DNA from: Mycolicibacterium wolinskyi
Lineage (GTDB): Bacteria; Actinomycetota; Actinomycetes; Mycobacteriales; Mycobacteriaceae
DNA: 64,000 nt
Direction: 5' to 3'
NCBI RefSeq assembly: GCF_002101965.1
Contig: NZ_LQQA01000030.1
Coordinates: 62,001 to 126,000, forward strand
The notes beneath the pieces are model-generated. The model was not told the origin of the DNA. It saw nothing but the letters and a program-made list of their open reading frames with translations, and ran no database searches. The stretch's first letter is position 1. Every line of letters begins with the position of its first letter. Positions 43,417 to 52,184 of the stretch are shown piece by piece. The position numbers were made by a program, and so were the translations under genes.

Positions 43417-44277
43417 TCATTCCGCGCGATGACGACGCCCGGTACGCACCGGCGGCGGGTTGATGAGATCGGTCTCGGGATCGTCGTCGTCGAAGTCCTC
43501 GTCGTCGTCCTCGTGGGTGGCGTCGTAGCGGCTCTTCCACCGCTGGCGCACCTCCGCGCCCAGCGCCTTGATCCGGTTGATCTCGGAACGCAGCGTCTGC
43601 TCGTCGGTCTCCTTGGCCGCGTACTGGAAATACGCCAGCACACCGCGCAGGAGCTCAAGCTTCTGCTTCTCCTGGCGCGCGCGATCGTGCGTTGTCAGCA
43701 ACTCCATGCGGTCGACCGGCGGCAGCGTCGCCCAATCGAGCACCGCGGTGTTGCGGAACTTCTTGCCGTTGGATTTGCCGCCGGTGACGGGCTCGTCGTA
43801 GTAGGTGATCGCGCCGTCGAACCGGGACGCGATCGCCTCGCCGAGCTGCTTGCGATCCAGCGCGGAATCCCACACGATCCGCCATTCCTGTGACGGCGCC
43901 AGGTACGGGATCTCGGCGGGCAGGTTCAGCGGGACGATGTCGACATAGTTGTCGTCGTAGGAACTTTCGTACTTGCCGACGGTGGGCGGGTTCGCGAATT
44001 CGAACCGCAGGCCGTATGCCGGCCGCTGGCCATAGTTGCGGATCACGAGCTCGACGAGATGCCAGTCGGAACTGCTCGGTTCCATGAACATCGCGACGTT
44101 GGGCTGCGTGAGCTCGGCCCGGCGCTCCTTGGCTTTCAGAAACTGCCGCCACGCATAGATCAGCGCGACGATCACGACTGCAATGGCAACCCATGCCGCG
44201 AGCGCTGTCCACGCGCCCGGGTCAAAACTAGCCAACTCGCGCCCCCGATCCGCGATTGAGTCGAAAATCCCCACCAA
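43417..44277 (-). CDS. Membrane-anchored hypothetical protein (Rv0633c-like)
   Basis: A 286-residue protein with one N-terminal membrane segment (WTALAAWVAIAVVIVALIYAW, about 22-42). A cytoplasmic-type domain follows, with a beta-rich region (WHLVELVIRNYGQRPAYGLRFEFANPP) and a C-terminal acidic tail (EDDDEDFDDDDPETD). The position between echA3 and glyoxalase II matches Rv0633c. Function unknown. Confidence 0.75.
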   Translation of the reverse strand: MVGIFDSIADRGRELASFDPGAWTALAAWVAIAVVIVALIYAWRQFLKAKERRAELTQPNVAMFMEPSSSDWHLVELVIRNYGQRPAYGLRFEFANPPTVGKYESSYDDNYVDIVPLNLPAEIPYLAPSQEWRIVWDSALDRKQLGEAIASRFDGAITYYDEPVTGGKSNGKKFRNTAVLDWATLPPVDRMELLTTHDRARQEKQKLELLRGVLAYFQYAAKETDEQTLRSEINRIKALGAEVRQRWKSRYDATHEDDDEDFDDDDPETDLINPPPVRTGRRHRAE

Positions 44278-44336
44278 AGGCTTATATCACGGACCGAGAC
44301 CCCTGGCAGTGGTCATGCGCAGCAAACTTCGACGGG

Positions 44337-45326
44337 CTACGAGGCGGCCGCGGTGAGAACCTCTTCCTCGGCAGGCGCCTCGACTGCGGTGAGCACAAGC
44401 CGCTCGCCACGAGACAGCCAATCGGTGTCGGCCCACTCGATGCGGGCCGGCAATCGCCGCCAGTATTGCGGATGCGACCGCAGATAGACCTCGACGCTGG
44501 CGTGCACCCTGGCGTCCAGGGGCGGCCGGCGCACTCCGAAGGTCTGGGCCGATCCGGCGAGCGCGTCCGAATCGCTGGGTGACGAGTTGCGTTCGAACAC
44601 ATGCAGACCCGCCTCGACCGCGCCGTCGATCATCCAGTCCAGCGCGATGTCGGCAAGCGGCCAGCATGCCCCTGCTCCGCCCGCGATATCGCAGTGCGCA
44701 CCGCGGAACCACACCTCGTCGAGACGGTTGTCGCGGCGCATCGCCCGTCGGCCGCCGCCGACCGCCACCGCGTGACGGCCCGTCTCGACGTTGGACAGCA
44801 GACCAGCGCTGCCGCGTACGCCGGGAATGGCCTTCGCGTCCCACATCCCGAGGAACCGCACGGGGACGACGGCTTCGTCGTCGCCGAGCAGTTGAGCGGT
44901 GAGCTTGCTGACGCGTTGCCAATCCTGTGCCGTGCGCGTCGTGCGTGGCAGTACATAAGTGGCCAGTGCGTAGTCGAGCAGTTCATCGGAACGGTTCGGC
45001 AACAGTCCGACCGTCCCGAGGAGGGCGGCGAGTTCGCAGGCGCGGTGGCCGCCGTACCCGCCGCCGAACAGGAAGAGGTGAGCGCCGGGCTCCCAACTGT
45101 CGCGGAGGAAGTCGTAGGCCTCGACGATCGCTGAGCGGGCTTCGGTGACCGCGTTGCCGCGGCGAGGTAACGAACGTCTTGTCCGCGCCGTGGCGCCAGC
45201 CCCGGGGTGGTACCAGTTGATTTGATCGGAACTGTCCAGCAACCCGAACAGTGCCTGCGTGTTGGTCGCGTCACGCGAGCCCGGATGTTCATCTGCGTGG
45301 TCGAAGCACAGCACGATGTTCTTCAC
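44337..45326 (-). CDS. DUF2235-like alpha/beta hydrolase, catalytic Ser apparently lost
   Basis: A 329-residue protein. The DUF2235 plan is visible: an N-terminal strand with CFDHADE in place of the usual FDGTxN, TNTQALFGLL, NWYHPGAGA, IVEAYDFLRDSWEPGAHLFLFGGGYGG, and VWFRGAHCDIAGG. The nucleophile elbow normally reads GFSRGA; here it reads G88-G-G90-Y-G-G93, so the serine position is Gly. The His of the third motif is kept. DUF2235 proteins include phospholipase effectors and other hydrolases; this member is probably inactive or uses another residue. It lies between Rv0633c-like and glyoxalase II genes. Confidence 0.78.
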   Translation of the reverse strand: MKNIVLCFDHADEHPGSRDATNTQALFGLLDSSDQINWYHPGAGATARTRRSLPRRGNAVTEARSAIVEAYDFLRDSWEPGAHLFLFGGGYGGHRACELAALLGTVGLLPNRSDELLDYALATYVLPRTTRTAQDWQRVSKLTAQLLGDDEAVVPVRFLGMWDAKAIPGVRGSAGLLSNVETGRHAVAVGGGRRAMRRDNRLDEVWFRGAHCDIAGGAGACWPLADIALDWMIDGAVEAGLHVFERNSSPSDSDALAGSAQTFGVRRPPLDARVHASVEVYLRSHPQYWRRLPARIEWADTDWLSRGERLVLTAVEAPAEEEVLTAAAS

Positions 45327-45554
45327 GACGACCCCCGGCGGTCGGACAAAAAGGCTTACTGAAACAGTTTGCCGGGCGAGAGCGAGAGTGTCCTGAGTAT
45401 TGCACTACTCGATTGGCTGATCTCCACGGATTCTTGCCTAGTCAACGGCATGAACAACGAAATCCGTGGCAGTAGCGCCGGTAGGCGGAGGAATTAACCC
45501 GTTGCCGGCGCGGCCGAAGAACGGATTCCGCAATTAAACGCCGTCAAGTGTGCG

Positions 45555-46265
45555 TTATGCGCCCATCAACATGCGCCACTGCTCGAGATTCGACGCGCGA
45601 TACACGTAGTTGCTGCGCTTGACTTCGTCGAGCGGGGCGCTCGGTTCGGTCGAGTACCAGTGCCCCGGGTAGACCGTCGGGTCGCCGGGAAGCTGGGCCA
45701 GGGCCTGCAGGCTGCGGAACATGTCGTCGACGTCGCCGCCAGGAAAGTCGGTACGGCCGCAGCCGTCGAGGAACAGGGTGTCGCCCGCGACCAGGCGGCC
45801 GTCGAGCAGGAAACACTGACTGCCCGGCGTATGGCCCGGGGTGTGCAGCAGTTCGATGTCGACGGCGCCGACGCTCACCTTGTCGCCGTGTTCGTGGCGC
45901 GTGAGATCGCTCATCGCGATACCGGTGACGCGCGAAACCCAGTCGGCCTCATGGGTGTTGACGTGTACCGGCACGCTCTCGCGCTCGAGCAGCTCGGCCA
46001 GGCCTTTGAGCGTGAAGCCCATCATCGAGCCGCCGACGTGATCGGGGTGGTGGTGGGTGACGAGCACACCTGACAGGTGCATGCCGTCGGCTTCCAGGGC
46101 ATCGACGAGATCGCCGGCCGCGTAGGCCGGATCGACCACGACGGCGTCGCCGGTTTCGCGATCGCCGATGAGGTAGGCGAAGTTGCGCATTTGCTGGGCG
46201 ATCATGTCGTCGGCCGCGAAGTCGCGGCCAGACAGCAGCTGGCGGAAATACAAGCGGTCGGCCAT
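45555..46265 (-). CDS. Metallo-beta-lactamase fold hydrolase, glyoxalase II-like
   Basis: A 236-residue protein. The metal motif is HHHPDHVGG (about 72-80); the other ligands are HTPGHTPGSQCFLLDG near 145 and PGHWYST near 203, plus the Asp in LFLDGCGRTDFPGG. It corresponds in position to Rv0634c. It is likely a thioesterase of the glyoxalase II or persulfide dioxygenase-like group; the Asp-containing spacing fits glyoxalase II. The 228-bp gap at 45327-45554 holds no further gene. Confidence 0.9.
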   Translation of the reverse strand: MADRLYFRQLLSGRDFAADDMIAQQMRNFAYLIGDRETGDAVVVDPAYAAGDLVDALEADGMHLSGVLVTHHHPDHVGGSMMGFTLKGLAELLERESVPVHVNTHEADWVSRVTGIAMSDLTRHEHGDKVSVGAVDIELLHTPGHTPGSQCFLLDGRLVAGDTLFLDGCGRTDFPGGDVDDMFRSLQALAQLPGDPTVYPGHWYSTEPSAPLDEVKRSNYVYRASNLEQWRMLMGA

Positions 46266-46356
46266 GCGCCCACACTATTGGCCGGGCCTGCCGCGCCATA
46301 CCCGCAGGTCTAAAAACCGCACGTCACGGGGTGTTTAACGGCACACGCCAAAAAGT

Positions 46357-46371
46357 CGCATAGAAAATGCG
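46357..46371. promoter_or_regulatory. Candidate NsrR box upstream of nsrR-hmp
   Basis: CGCAT-N5-ATGCG is a perfect dyad 21 bp before the nsrR start. The known actinobacterial NsrR sites are AT-rich-centred dyads of similar size, so autoregulation of nsrR-hmp through this site is likely. Confidence 0.5.
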
Positions 46372-46391
46372 GAATTACTAGCGTTTGAGTC

Positions 46392-46841
46392 ATGCACCTG
46401 ACCCGATTCACCGACCTGGGACTGCGCACGCTGATGCTGCTGGCCTCCGGTGAGTCCGAGGACCGGCGCGTCACCACCCGCACGATCGCGAAGGGCGCCA
46501 ACGCGTCGGAACATCATGTGGCCAAGGCGGTCTCGCGGCTGGCGGAGTTGGGCATGGTCTATGCCCGGCGCGGACGGGTCGGGGGACTGGTGCTCACCGA
46601 AGCCGGCCGTAACGCCTCGATCGGCTGGCTCGTGCGCGAACTCGAAGGCGATCGCGAGGTCATCGAGTGCGGGGGCGACAGCCCGTGCCCGCTGATCGCG
46701 GCCTGCCGGCTGCGCCGCGTCCTGGCCGACGCGAAAGAGGCGTTCTACCGCGAACTCGACCGCTACACCGTCACCGATCTCACGGCCGGCACCAGCCTGC
46801 CGATCGTTCTGCAACTCACCGGAGAAAGGAATCCGCAATGA
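46392..46841 (+). CDS. nsrR: Rrf2-family NO-sensing repressor NsrR
   Basis: A 149-residue Rrf2 protein. The winged helix is TTRTIAKGANASEHHVAKAVSRLAELGMV. Three cysteines in the C-terminal half, ECGGDSPCPLIAACRLR (about residues 95-108), have the spacing that holds the Fe-S cluster of NsrR. NO destroys the cluster and lifts repression. Its TGA overlaps the ATG of hmp, so the two are translationally coupled. This supports NsrR rather than IscR. Confidence 0.92.
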   Translation: MHLTRFTDLGLRTLMLLASGESEDRRVTTRTIAKGANASEHHVAKAVSRLAELGMVYARRGRVGGLVLTEAGRNASIGWLVRELEGDREVIECGGDSPCPLIAACRLRRVLADAKEAFYRELDRYTVTDLTAGTSLPIVLQLTGERNPQ

Positions 46842-48073
46842 CCGTCACCAGCCCCGAGCCGTCGGCTGTCCGCGACGAACTCGAGCCGCAGCACGCCGAG
46901 ATCGTCTCGGCCACACTGCCTCTCATCGGCGCTCACATCGACGAGATCACCTCGGCGTTCTATCGGCGGTTGTTCGAGAACCATCCCGAGTTGCTGCGCA
47001 ACCTGTTCAACCGCGGCAACCAGGCCCAAGGTGCGCAACAGCGCGCGCTGGCGGCCTCGATCGCGACATTTGCCACGCACTTGGTGAACCCCGATCTGCC
47101 GCACCCGGCGGCGCTGCTGTCCCGCATCGGGCACAAGCACGCGTCGCTCGGGATCACCGCCGACCAGTACCCGATCGTGCACGACAACCTGTTCGCCGCG
47201 ATCGTGGAAGTCCTGGGCGCCGAGACCGTGACGGCCGAGGTCGCCGCCGCGTGGGATCGCGTCTACTGGATCATGGCCGACACCCTGATCGGCCTCGAAC
47301 GCGATCTGTACGCCGCGGCGGGCGTCGAACCGGGCGATGTCTATCGGCGCCTGCGCGTCGTGTCCCGTGTCGACGACCCGTCCGGCGCCGTCCTCGTCAC
47401 GGTCCGTGCGTCTGATCCGGTGAATTTCGTTCCCGGGCAATATGTTTCGGTAGGCGTGACATTGCCCGACGGCGCTCGCCAGCTACGGCAGTACAGCCTG
47501 GTCAGCGTTGCCGGGTCGACCGACCTGACGTTCGCCGTCAAGCCCGTCGACGCGACCGCGACCCAGCCGGCCGGCGAGGTGTCGAGCTGGATCCGGGCCA
47601 ACGTCTGCGTCGGCGACCTGCTCGACGTCACGGTGCCGTTCGGCGATCTGCACACCGAGGGCACCGACGGCCGCCCGCTCGTGCTGATCTCGGCGGGCAT
47701 CGGGATCACCCCCATGATCGGCATCCTGGAGCACCTGGCCGCCAAGCGCCCCGACACGCATGTGCGGGTGCTGCACGCCGACCGCAGCGACAACGCCCAT
47801 CCGATGCGCGAACGCCAACACGAGCTGATCGACGCGCTGCCCAACGCGTCGCTCGACATCTGGTACGAGGACGGCCTGACCGGCGGGGCGCCTGGCGTGC
47901 GCGCCGGCCTGCTGAACCTCGACGGCATCGAGCTGCCCGCCGACCCCGACATCTACCTGTGCGGCGGGGCCGGATTCGTCCAGGCCGTGCGTGGCCAGCT
48001 GACCGGTCGCGGCGTGCCCGCCGAGCGCGTGCACTGCGAGCTGTTCTCGCCCAACGACTGGCTGCTCGATTGA
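46838..48073 (+). CDS. hmp: Flavohemoglobin, nitric oxide dioxygenase
   Basis: A protein of about 411 residues from the ATG at 46838 with GGAGAAAGGA upstream. The globin domain spans about 1-145 (FYRRLFENHPELLRNLF with TyrB10; RIGHKHASLGI with the proximal His). An FAD/NAD reductase follows: RQYSLVSV for flavin, SAGIGITPMIGIL for NAD, and CGGAGFVQAVRGQL. It converts NO to nitrate with O2 and NAD(P)H. Coupled to nsrR. The pair is absent from the corresponding M. tuberculosis locus as I remember it. Confidence 0.95.
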   Translation: MTVTSPEPSAVRDELEPQHAEIVSATLPLIGAHIDEITSAFYRRLFENHPELLRNLFNRGNQAQGAQQRALAASIATFATHLVNPDLPHPAALLSRIGHKHASLGITADQYPIVHDNLFAAIVEVLGAETVTAEVAAAWDRVYWIMADTLIGLERDLYAAAGVEPGDVYRRLRVVSRVDDPSGAVLVTVRASDPVNFVPGQYVSVGVTLPDGARQLRQYSLVSVAGSTDLTFAVKPVDATATQPAGEVSSWIRANVCVGDLLDVTVPFGDLHTEGTDGRPLVLISAGIGITPMIGILEHLAAKRPDTHVRVLHADRSDNAHPMRERQHELIDALPNASLDIWYEDGLTGGAPGVRAGLLNLDGIELPADPDIYLCGGAGFVQAVRGQLTGRGVPAERVHCELFSPNDWLLD

Positions 48074-48192
48074 TCTGCGCAGCTAGATAGGCCCTCGGCA
48101 GCCGTGCTGACCAGCGGTTTGGTGCGGTTGCCGGGTAGGCTGTACCCTCTTTAAGGCCCCGCGGCACGCGTCGCTGGGCCTGAAGTAGGCAG

Positions 48193-48265
48193 GCCCCCTT
48201 AGCTCAGTCGGCAGAGCGTTTCCATGGTAAGGAAAAGGTCAACGGTTCGATTCCGTTAGGGGGCT
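48193..48265 (+). tRNA. thrT: tRNA-Thr (GGT anticodon)
   Basis: A complete cloverleaf: acceptor GCCCCCT/AGGGGGC, D arm AGCTCAGTCGGCAGAGC, anticodon loop ATGGTAA with anticodon GGT, TPsi arm ending GGTTCGATTCC. The CCA tail is not encoded. First of a tRNA pair before rpmG, as in M. tuberculosis thrT-metT. Confidence 0.95.
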
Positions 48266-48315
48266 CGGTGGACGCTAGGTACTCCAAGCGCGGGGTGCCT
48301 CCCGCGTCGATCCGG

Positions 48316-48389
48316 GGCGGTGTAGCTCAGCTGGTTAGAGCGCACGACTCATAATCGTGAGGTCGGGGGATCGAGCCCCCCCACCGCTA
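48316..48389 (+). tRNA. metT: tRNA-Met (CAT anticodon, elongator)
   Basis: Acceptor GGCGGTG/CACCGCT, D arm TAGCTCAGCTGGTTAGAGC, anticodon loop CTCATAA with anticodon CAT, and a GC-rich TPsi stem. It lacks the three G-C pairs of an initiator anticodon stem, so it is elongator. Confidence 0.94.
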
Positions 48390-48427
48390 CAGGACCTAGC
48401 AATTGAACGTGGAAGAGGGCAGCTGAC

Positions 48428-48595
48428 GTGGCGTCGAGTACCGACGTACGGCCGAAGATCACTTTGGCGTGCGAGGTGTGCAAGCACCGTAACTACATCA
48501 CGAAGAAGAACCGCCGGAACGATCCCGACCGGCTGGAGATCAAGAAGTTCTGCCCCAACTGCGGAACCCACCAGCCGCACAAAGAGTCGCGGTAG
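48428..48595 (+). CDS. rpmG: 50S ribosomal protein L33
   Basis: A 55-residue protein from the GTG at 48428. It reads [20 protein letters not shown], then [10 protein letters not shown] and FCPNCGTH. Two CxxC pairs (CEVC and CPNC) mark the zinc-binding form. It is a basic component of the 50S subunit. It lies 38 bp after tRNA-Met and 10 bp before hadA. Confidence 0.95.
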
Positions 48596-48605
48596 CCCAA
48601 CGCTC

Positions 48606-49082
48606 GTGGGTCTTTCGTCGAACATCGTCGGGATGCATTACCGCTATCCCGAGTACTACGAGGTTGGTCGCGAGAAAATCCGTGAGCACGCCGTCGCGGT
48701 CAAAAACGACGATGCGTACTACTTCGACGAGGCAGCCGCGGCAGAGCTCGGCCACGAGTCCCTGCCCGCGCCGCTGACCTTCATTTGCATCTTCGGTTAC
48801 ACAGCGCAGTCGGCGTTCTTCGAGAACGCGAACATCGCCATCCAGGACGCCCAGATCGTCCAGGTCGATCAGGAACTGAAGTTCCTCAAACCGATCAAGG
48901 CCGGCGATCGTCTCTACTGCGACGTGTACGTGCATTCCGTTCGCAAGGCGCACGGCACCGACATCATCGTGACCAAGAACATCATCACCGACGACGCCGG
49001 TGACGTGGTGCAGGAGTCCTACACGACCCTCGCGGGTCGTTCGGGTGACGGAGAAGAGGGTTTTACAGATGGCTCTGCGTGA
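48606..49082 (+). CDS. hadA: (3R)-hydroxyacyl-ACP dehydratase subunit HadA
   Basis: 158 residues from the GTG at 48606, the same length as M. tuberculosis HadA. It has the typical VGMHYRYPEYYEVGREKIRE start and LPAPLTFICIFGYTAQSAFF. HadA is the non-catalytic hot-dog partner that gives substrate specificity to HadAB in the FAS-II cycle that builds mycolic acids. Its 3' end overlaps hadB by 14 bp. Confidence 0.96.
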   Translation: MGLSSNIVGMHYRYPEYYEVGREKIREHAVAVKNDDAYYFDEAAAAELGHESLPAPLTFICIFGYTAQSAFFENANIAIQDAQIVQVDQELKFLKPIKAGDRLYCDVYVHSVRKAHGTDIIVTKNIITDDAGDVVQESYTTLAGRSGDGEEGFTDGSA

Positions 49083-49497
49083 GTTCAGTTCGGTCAAGGT
49101 GGGTGACACGCTCCCAGAGAAGATCATCCCCCTGACCCGCGGTGATCTGGTGAACTACGCCGGCGTTTCCGGCGACCTCAACCCGATCCACTGGGACGAC
49201 GAGATCGCCAAGCAGGTCGGTCTCGACACCGCGATCGCTCACGGCATGCTCACGATGGGCCTCGGTGGCGGCTACGTCACCTCGTGGGTGGGCGACCCCG
49301 CCGCCGTCAAGGAGTACAACGTCCGGTTCACCGCGGTGGTGCCGGTTCCCAACGACGGCGTCGGCGCCGAGATCGTCTTCAACGGCCGGGTCAAGTCCGT
49401 CGATCCCGACGACAAGCTCGTGACGATCGCCATTTCGGCCACTGCCGGCGGAAAGAAGATCTTCGGTCGCGCCGTCGCAACCGCACAACTGGCTTAG
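49069..49497 (+). CDS. hadB: (3R)-hydroxyacyl-ACP dehydratase subunit HadB
   Basis: 142 residues from the ATG at 49069. The hydratase-2 motif GDLNPIHWDDEIA (near residue 35) supplies the catalytic Asp and His. It dehydrates (3R)-hydroxyacyl-ACP as HadAB or HadBC heterodimer in FAS-II. Central gene of hadABC; length equals M. tuberculosis HadB. Confidence 0.97.
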   Translation: MALREFSSVKVGDTLPEKIIPLTRGDLVNYAGVSGDLNPIHWDDEIAKQVGLDTAIAHGMLTMGLGGGYVTSWVGDPAAVKEYNVRFTAVVPVPNDGVGAEIVFNGRVKSVDPDDKLVTIAISATAGGKKIFGRAVATAQLA

Positions 49498-49510
49498 GGA
49501 GGTACGGGCC

Positions 49511-50020
49511 ATGGCGCTCAAAACCGACATCCGAGGCATGGTCTGGAAATACCCGGATCCATTCCTGATCGGCCGCGAGCAGATCCGCCAGTACGCCAAG
49601 GCCGTCAAGGCCATGGATCCCGCCAGCCACGACGAGGCCGCCGCCGCCGACCTGGGCCACGACGCTCTGGTCGCACCGCTCACCTTCGCCTCGACCCTGG
49701 CGCTGCTGGTCCAGGAACACTTCTTCCGGCACGTCGATGTCGGCATGGAGACCATGCAGATCGTCCAGGTCGACCAGAAGTTCATCTATCACAAGCCGCT
49801 CATGGCGGGCGATCAGCTCCACGCGGTCATGGAGATCCAGTCCGTCGACGAACGCTTCGGCGCCGACATCGTGGTCACCCGCAACGTCTGCACCAACGAC
49901 GACGGCGAGATGGTCCTCGAGGCCTACACGACGATGATGGGCCACGAAGGCGACAACTCGATCCAGGTCAAGTGGGATCCCGAAACCGGCAAGGTCATGC
50001 GCAGGGCCGCGGGGGAGTGA
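49511..50020 (+). CDS. hadC: (3R)-hydroxyacyl-ACP dehydratase subunit HadC
   Basis: 169 residues, a HadA paralogue: VWKYPDPFLIGREQIRQYAKAV and LVAPLTFASTLALLVQEHFF correspond to HadA segments. With HadB it forms the HadBC dehydratase, which acts on longer meromycolic chains. It starts 13 bp after hadB with a GGGAGG ribosome site. Confidence 0.96.
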   Translation: MALKTDIRGMVWKYPDPFLIGREQIRQYAKAVKAMDPASHDEAAAADLGHDALVAPLTFASTLALLVQEHFFRHVDVGMETMQIVQVDQKFIYHKPLMAGDQLHAVMEIQSVDERFGADIVVTRNVCTNDDGEMVLEAYTTMMGHEGDNSIQVKWDPETGKVMRRAAGE

Positions 50021-50093
50021 CCGGTCGAGTAGGCGATTAGTAACTCACTGCCGCGCCGGGGTACACTCGGCACTCGGGGTTTTTCCCATTTCA

Positions 50094-50135
50094 GCGCGCT
50101 TCCGTCCGCTTTGATCGAGCGAACGGGGAGCGCGC
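50094..50135 (+). terminator. Stem-loop after hadC
   Basis: GCGCGCT and AGCGCGC, extended by TCCGT/ACGGG, form a GC-rich hairpin in the gap between hadC and tRNA-Trp. No U-tract follows, so it is either an intrinsic terminator of the mycobacterial kind or a processing site. A TACACT sequence near 50062 upstream of it looks like a -10 box for the next unit. Confidence 0.4.
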
Positions 50136-50192
50136 GAATTGTGTGAGCCCCGGACACTGGACGTGATGACGGCGTCAGCCGGGTATCACCGA

Positions 50193-50265
<73 letters not shown>

Positions 50266-50335
50266 CTCAACTGAATATTCGACAGCGTGTGGACACTGGA
50301 AGGTGACCACACAAACCAGGGACGAAAGGCATGCG

Positions 50336-50794
50336 GTGAGCGACGAGCGCGAAGGTGCCGGCTCCGCAGACGACACTGGCACCGACACCGGCACCGACTC
50401 GGCAACGACCGGCTCCACGCACGGTCAGACCGCGGTGGTGACCCGGCCGCTGCGCCCGACGGGTAAGCGGACGCGTCGCGGGGCGGCCAGTGATGCCGAC
50501 AGCGGGACCGAGACCGAAACCGAGACCGAGTCGGCCGACGCCGACAAGAACGGCTCCGGCAAGGCCAAGAAGGTCAAGAAAGACGCGACCGGACCGTCGC
50601 GCAACCCGATCATGTTCGTCGTCAACTACCTCAAGCAGGTCGTTGCCGAACTTCGGAAGGTGATCTGGCCCAACCGCAAGCAGATGGTCAGCTACACCAC
50701 CGTGGTGCTGGTCTTCCTGGCGTTCATGGTCGCGCTCATCGCCGGTGTCGATTACGGCCTGGCGCGACTGGTGTCGCTGGTGTTCGGCACCTGA
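50336..50794 (+). CDS. secE: Preprotein translocase subunit SecE
   Basis: About 152 residues from the GTG at 50336, which follows GAAAGG; an upstream GTG at 50303 would add eleven residues. A long acidic, low-complexity N-terminal extension (1-95) precedes the conserved VAELRKVIWPNRKQM amphipathic helix and one C-terminal membrane segment. It is part of the SecYEG channel. The extended N-terminus is normal for mycobacteria. Confidence 0.95.
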   Translation: MSDEREGAGSADDTGTDTGTDSATTGSTHGQTAVVTRPLRPTGKRTRRGAASDADSGTETETETESADADKNGSGKAKKVKKDATGPSRNPIMFVVNYLKQVVAELRKVIWPNRKQMVSYTTVVLVFLAFMVALIAGVDYGLARLVSLVFGT

Positions 50795-50820
50795 TTTGGA
50801 ATTGAGAGAGGACTGACAAC

Positions 50821-51609
50821 GTGACCACGTTCGACGGCGATGAGACACTCGCCGACGAGACCGCTGAGTCTGAGGATGTCGTCGAAGCGACCGAGACCGC
50901 CGAGGCGGAGTCCGTCGACGAGACCGATGCGGCGCCCGCCGCTGACGAGGCCGCTGCCACCGAGGCTCCTGCTGCCGACGAGGACGAGGATCCGGCCGTT
51001 GCGCTCAAGAAGGAGCTGCGGCTGAAGCCGGGCGACTGGTACGTCATCCACTCTTACGCCGGTTACGAGAACAAGGTGAAAGCCAACCTCGAGACCCGCG
51101 TGCAGAACCTCGACGTCGGCGACTACATCTTCCAGGTCGAGGTGCCGACCGAAGAGGTCACCGAGATCAAGAACGGCCAGCGCAAGCAGGTGAACCGCAA
51201 GGTGCTGCCGGGCTACATCCTGGTGCGCATGGAGCTCAACGACGAATCCTGGGGCGCGGTGCGCAACACCCCCGGCGTTACGGGCTTCGTCGGTGCGACG
51301 TCGCGGCCCTCGCCGCTGTCCCTCGACGACGTCGTGAAGTTCCTGCTGCCGCAGGGCGCGGCCAAGAAGCCGGCCAAGGCCGCTGCCGCGGCGTCGGCCG
51401 CCTCGACCGAGGCCACGCTGGAGCGCCCCGAGATCCTGGTGGACTTCGAGGTCGGCGAGTCCGTCACCGTCATGGACGGCCCGTTCGCGACGCTGCCCGC
51501 ATCGATCAGCGAGGTCAACGCCGAGCAGCAGAAGCTCAAGGTGCTGGTGTCGATCTTCGGTCGTGAAACACCTGTCGAACTGACCTTCAACCAGGTCGCA
51601 AAGATTTAG
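50821..51609 (+). CDS. nusG: Transcription termination/antitermination factor NusG
   Basis: A 262-residue protein. Residues 1-60 are an acidic extension typical of actinobacteria. The NGN domain starts at WYVIHSYAGYENKVKANLETR, includes the RKVLPGYILVRMELNDE strand, and a KOW domain lies at the end (VGESVTVMDGPFATLPASISEVN). It couples RNA polymerase to Rho and the ribosome. Between secE and rplK as usual. Confidence 0.97.
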   Translation: MTTFDGDETLADETAESEDVVEATETAEAESVDETDAAPAADEAAATEAPAADEDEDPAVALKKELRLKPGDWYVIHSYAGYENKVKANLETRVQNLDVGDYIFQVEVPTEEVTEIKNGQRKQVNRKVLPGYILVRMELNDESWGAVRNTPGVTGFVGATSRPSPLSLDDVVKFLLPQGAAKKPAKAAAAASAASTEATLERPEILVDFEVGESVTVMDGPFATLPASISEVNAEQQKLKVLVSIFGRETPVELTFNQVAKI

Positions 51610-51676
51610 CCGGTAACGGCTAGAACAGCGGGCGCGACGCGCGCCCTCGGATGAGCAAGTAAGGAACAGCACACCC

Positions 51677-52105
51677 ATGGCCCCCAAGAAGAAGGTCGTC
51701 GGGCTGATCAAGCTGCAGATCCAGGCCGGGCAGGCCAACCCTGCCCCGCCGGTCGGTCCTGCACTCGGCCAGCACGGCGTCAACATCATGGAGTTCTGCA
51801 AGGCGTACAACGCCGCGACCGAGTCGCAGCGCGGAAACGTCATCCCCGTGGAGATCACCGTCTACGAGGACCGCAGCTTCACGTTCGCACTGAAGACCCC
51901 GCCTGCCGCCAAGCTGCTGCTCAAGGCTGCCGGTGTGCAGAAGGGCTCGGGCGAACCGCACAAGACCAAGGTCGCCAAGGTGACCTGGGATCAGGTGCGC
52001 GAGATCGCCGAGACCAAGAAGGCCGATCTCAACGCCAACGACATCGACGCAGCGTCGAAGATCATCGCCGGCACCGCCCGGTCGATGGGCATCACCGTCG
52101 AGTAG
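51677..52105 (+). CDS. rplK: 50S ribosomal protein L11
   Basis: 142 residues with the typical VVGLIKLQIQAGQANPAPPV start and the C-terminal rRNA-binding segment KTPPAAKLLLKAAGV. It forms the GTPase-associated centre with 23S rRNA. Same length as in M. tuberculosis. Followed by rplA after 79 bp. Confidence 0.98.
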   Translation: MAPKKKVVGLIKLQIQAGQANPAPPVGPALGQHGVNIMEFCKAYNAATESQRGNVIPVEITVYEDRSFTFALKTPPAAKLLLKAAGVQKGSGEPHKTKVAKVTWDQVREIAETKKADLNANDIDAASKIIAGTARSMGITVE

Positions 52106-52184
52106 CGGATCGACGCCACAGGAACGCGTGGGAGGGCTGGCATCGGCCCGCAACCACGACTCCAACAACACGATTGGATTTTCA

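Noticed and set aside
48115..48155. Promoter hexamers for the tRNA-Thr unit
   Set aside because: TTGCCG and TACCCT-like sequences are present but spacing and sequence are too poor to claim a promoter.
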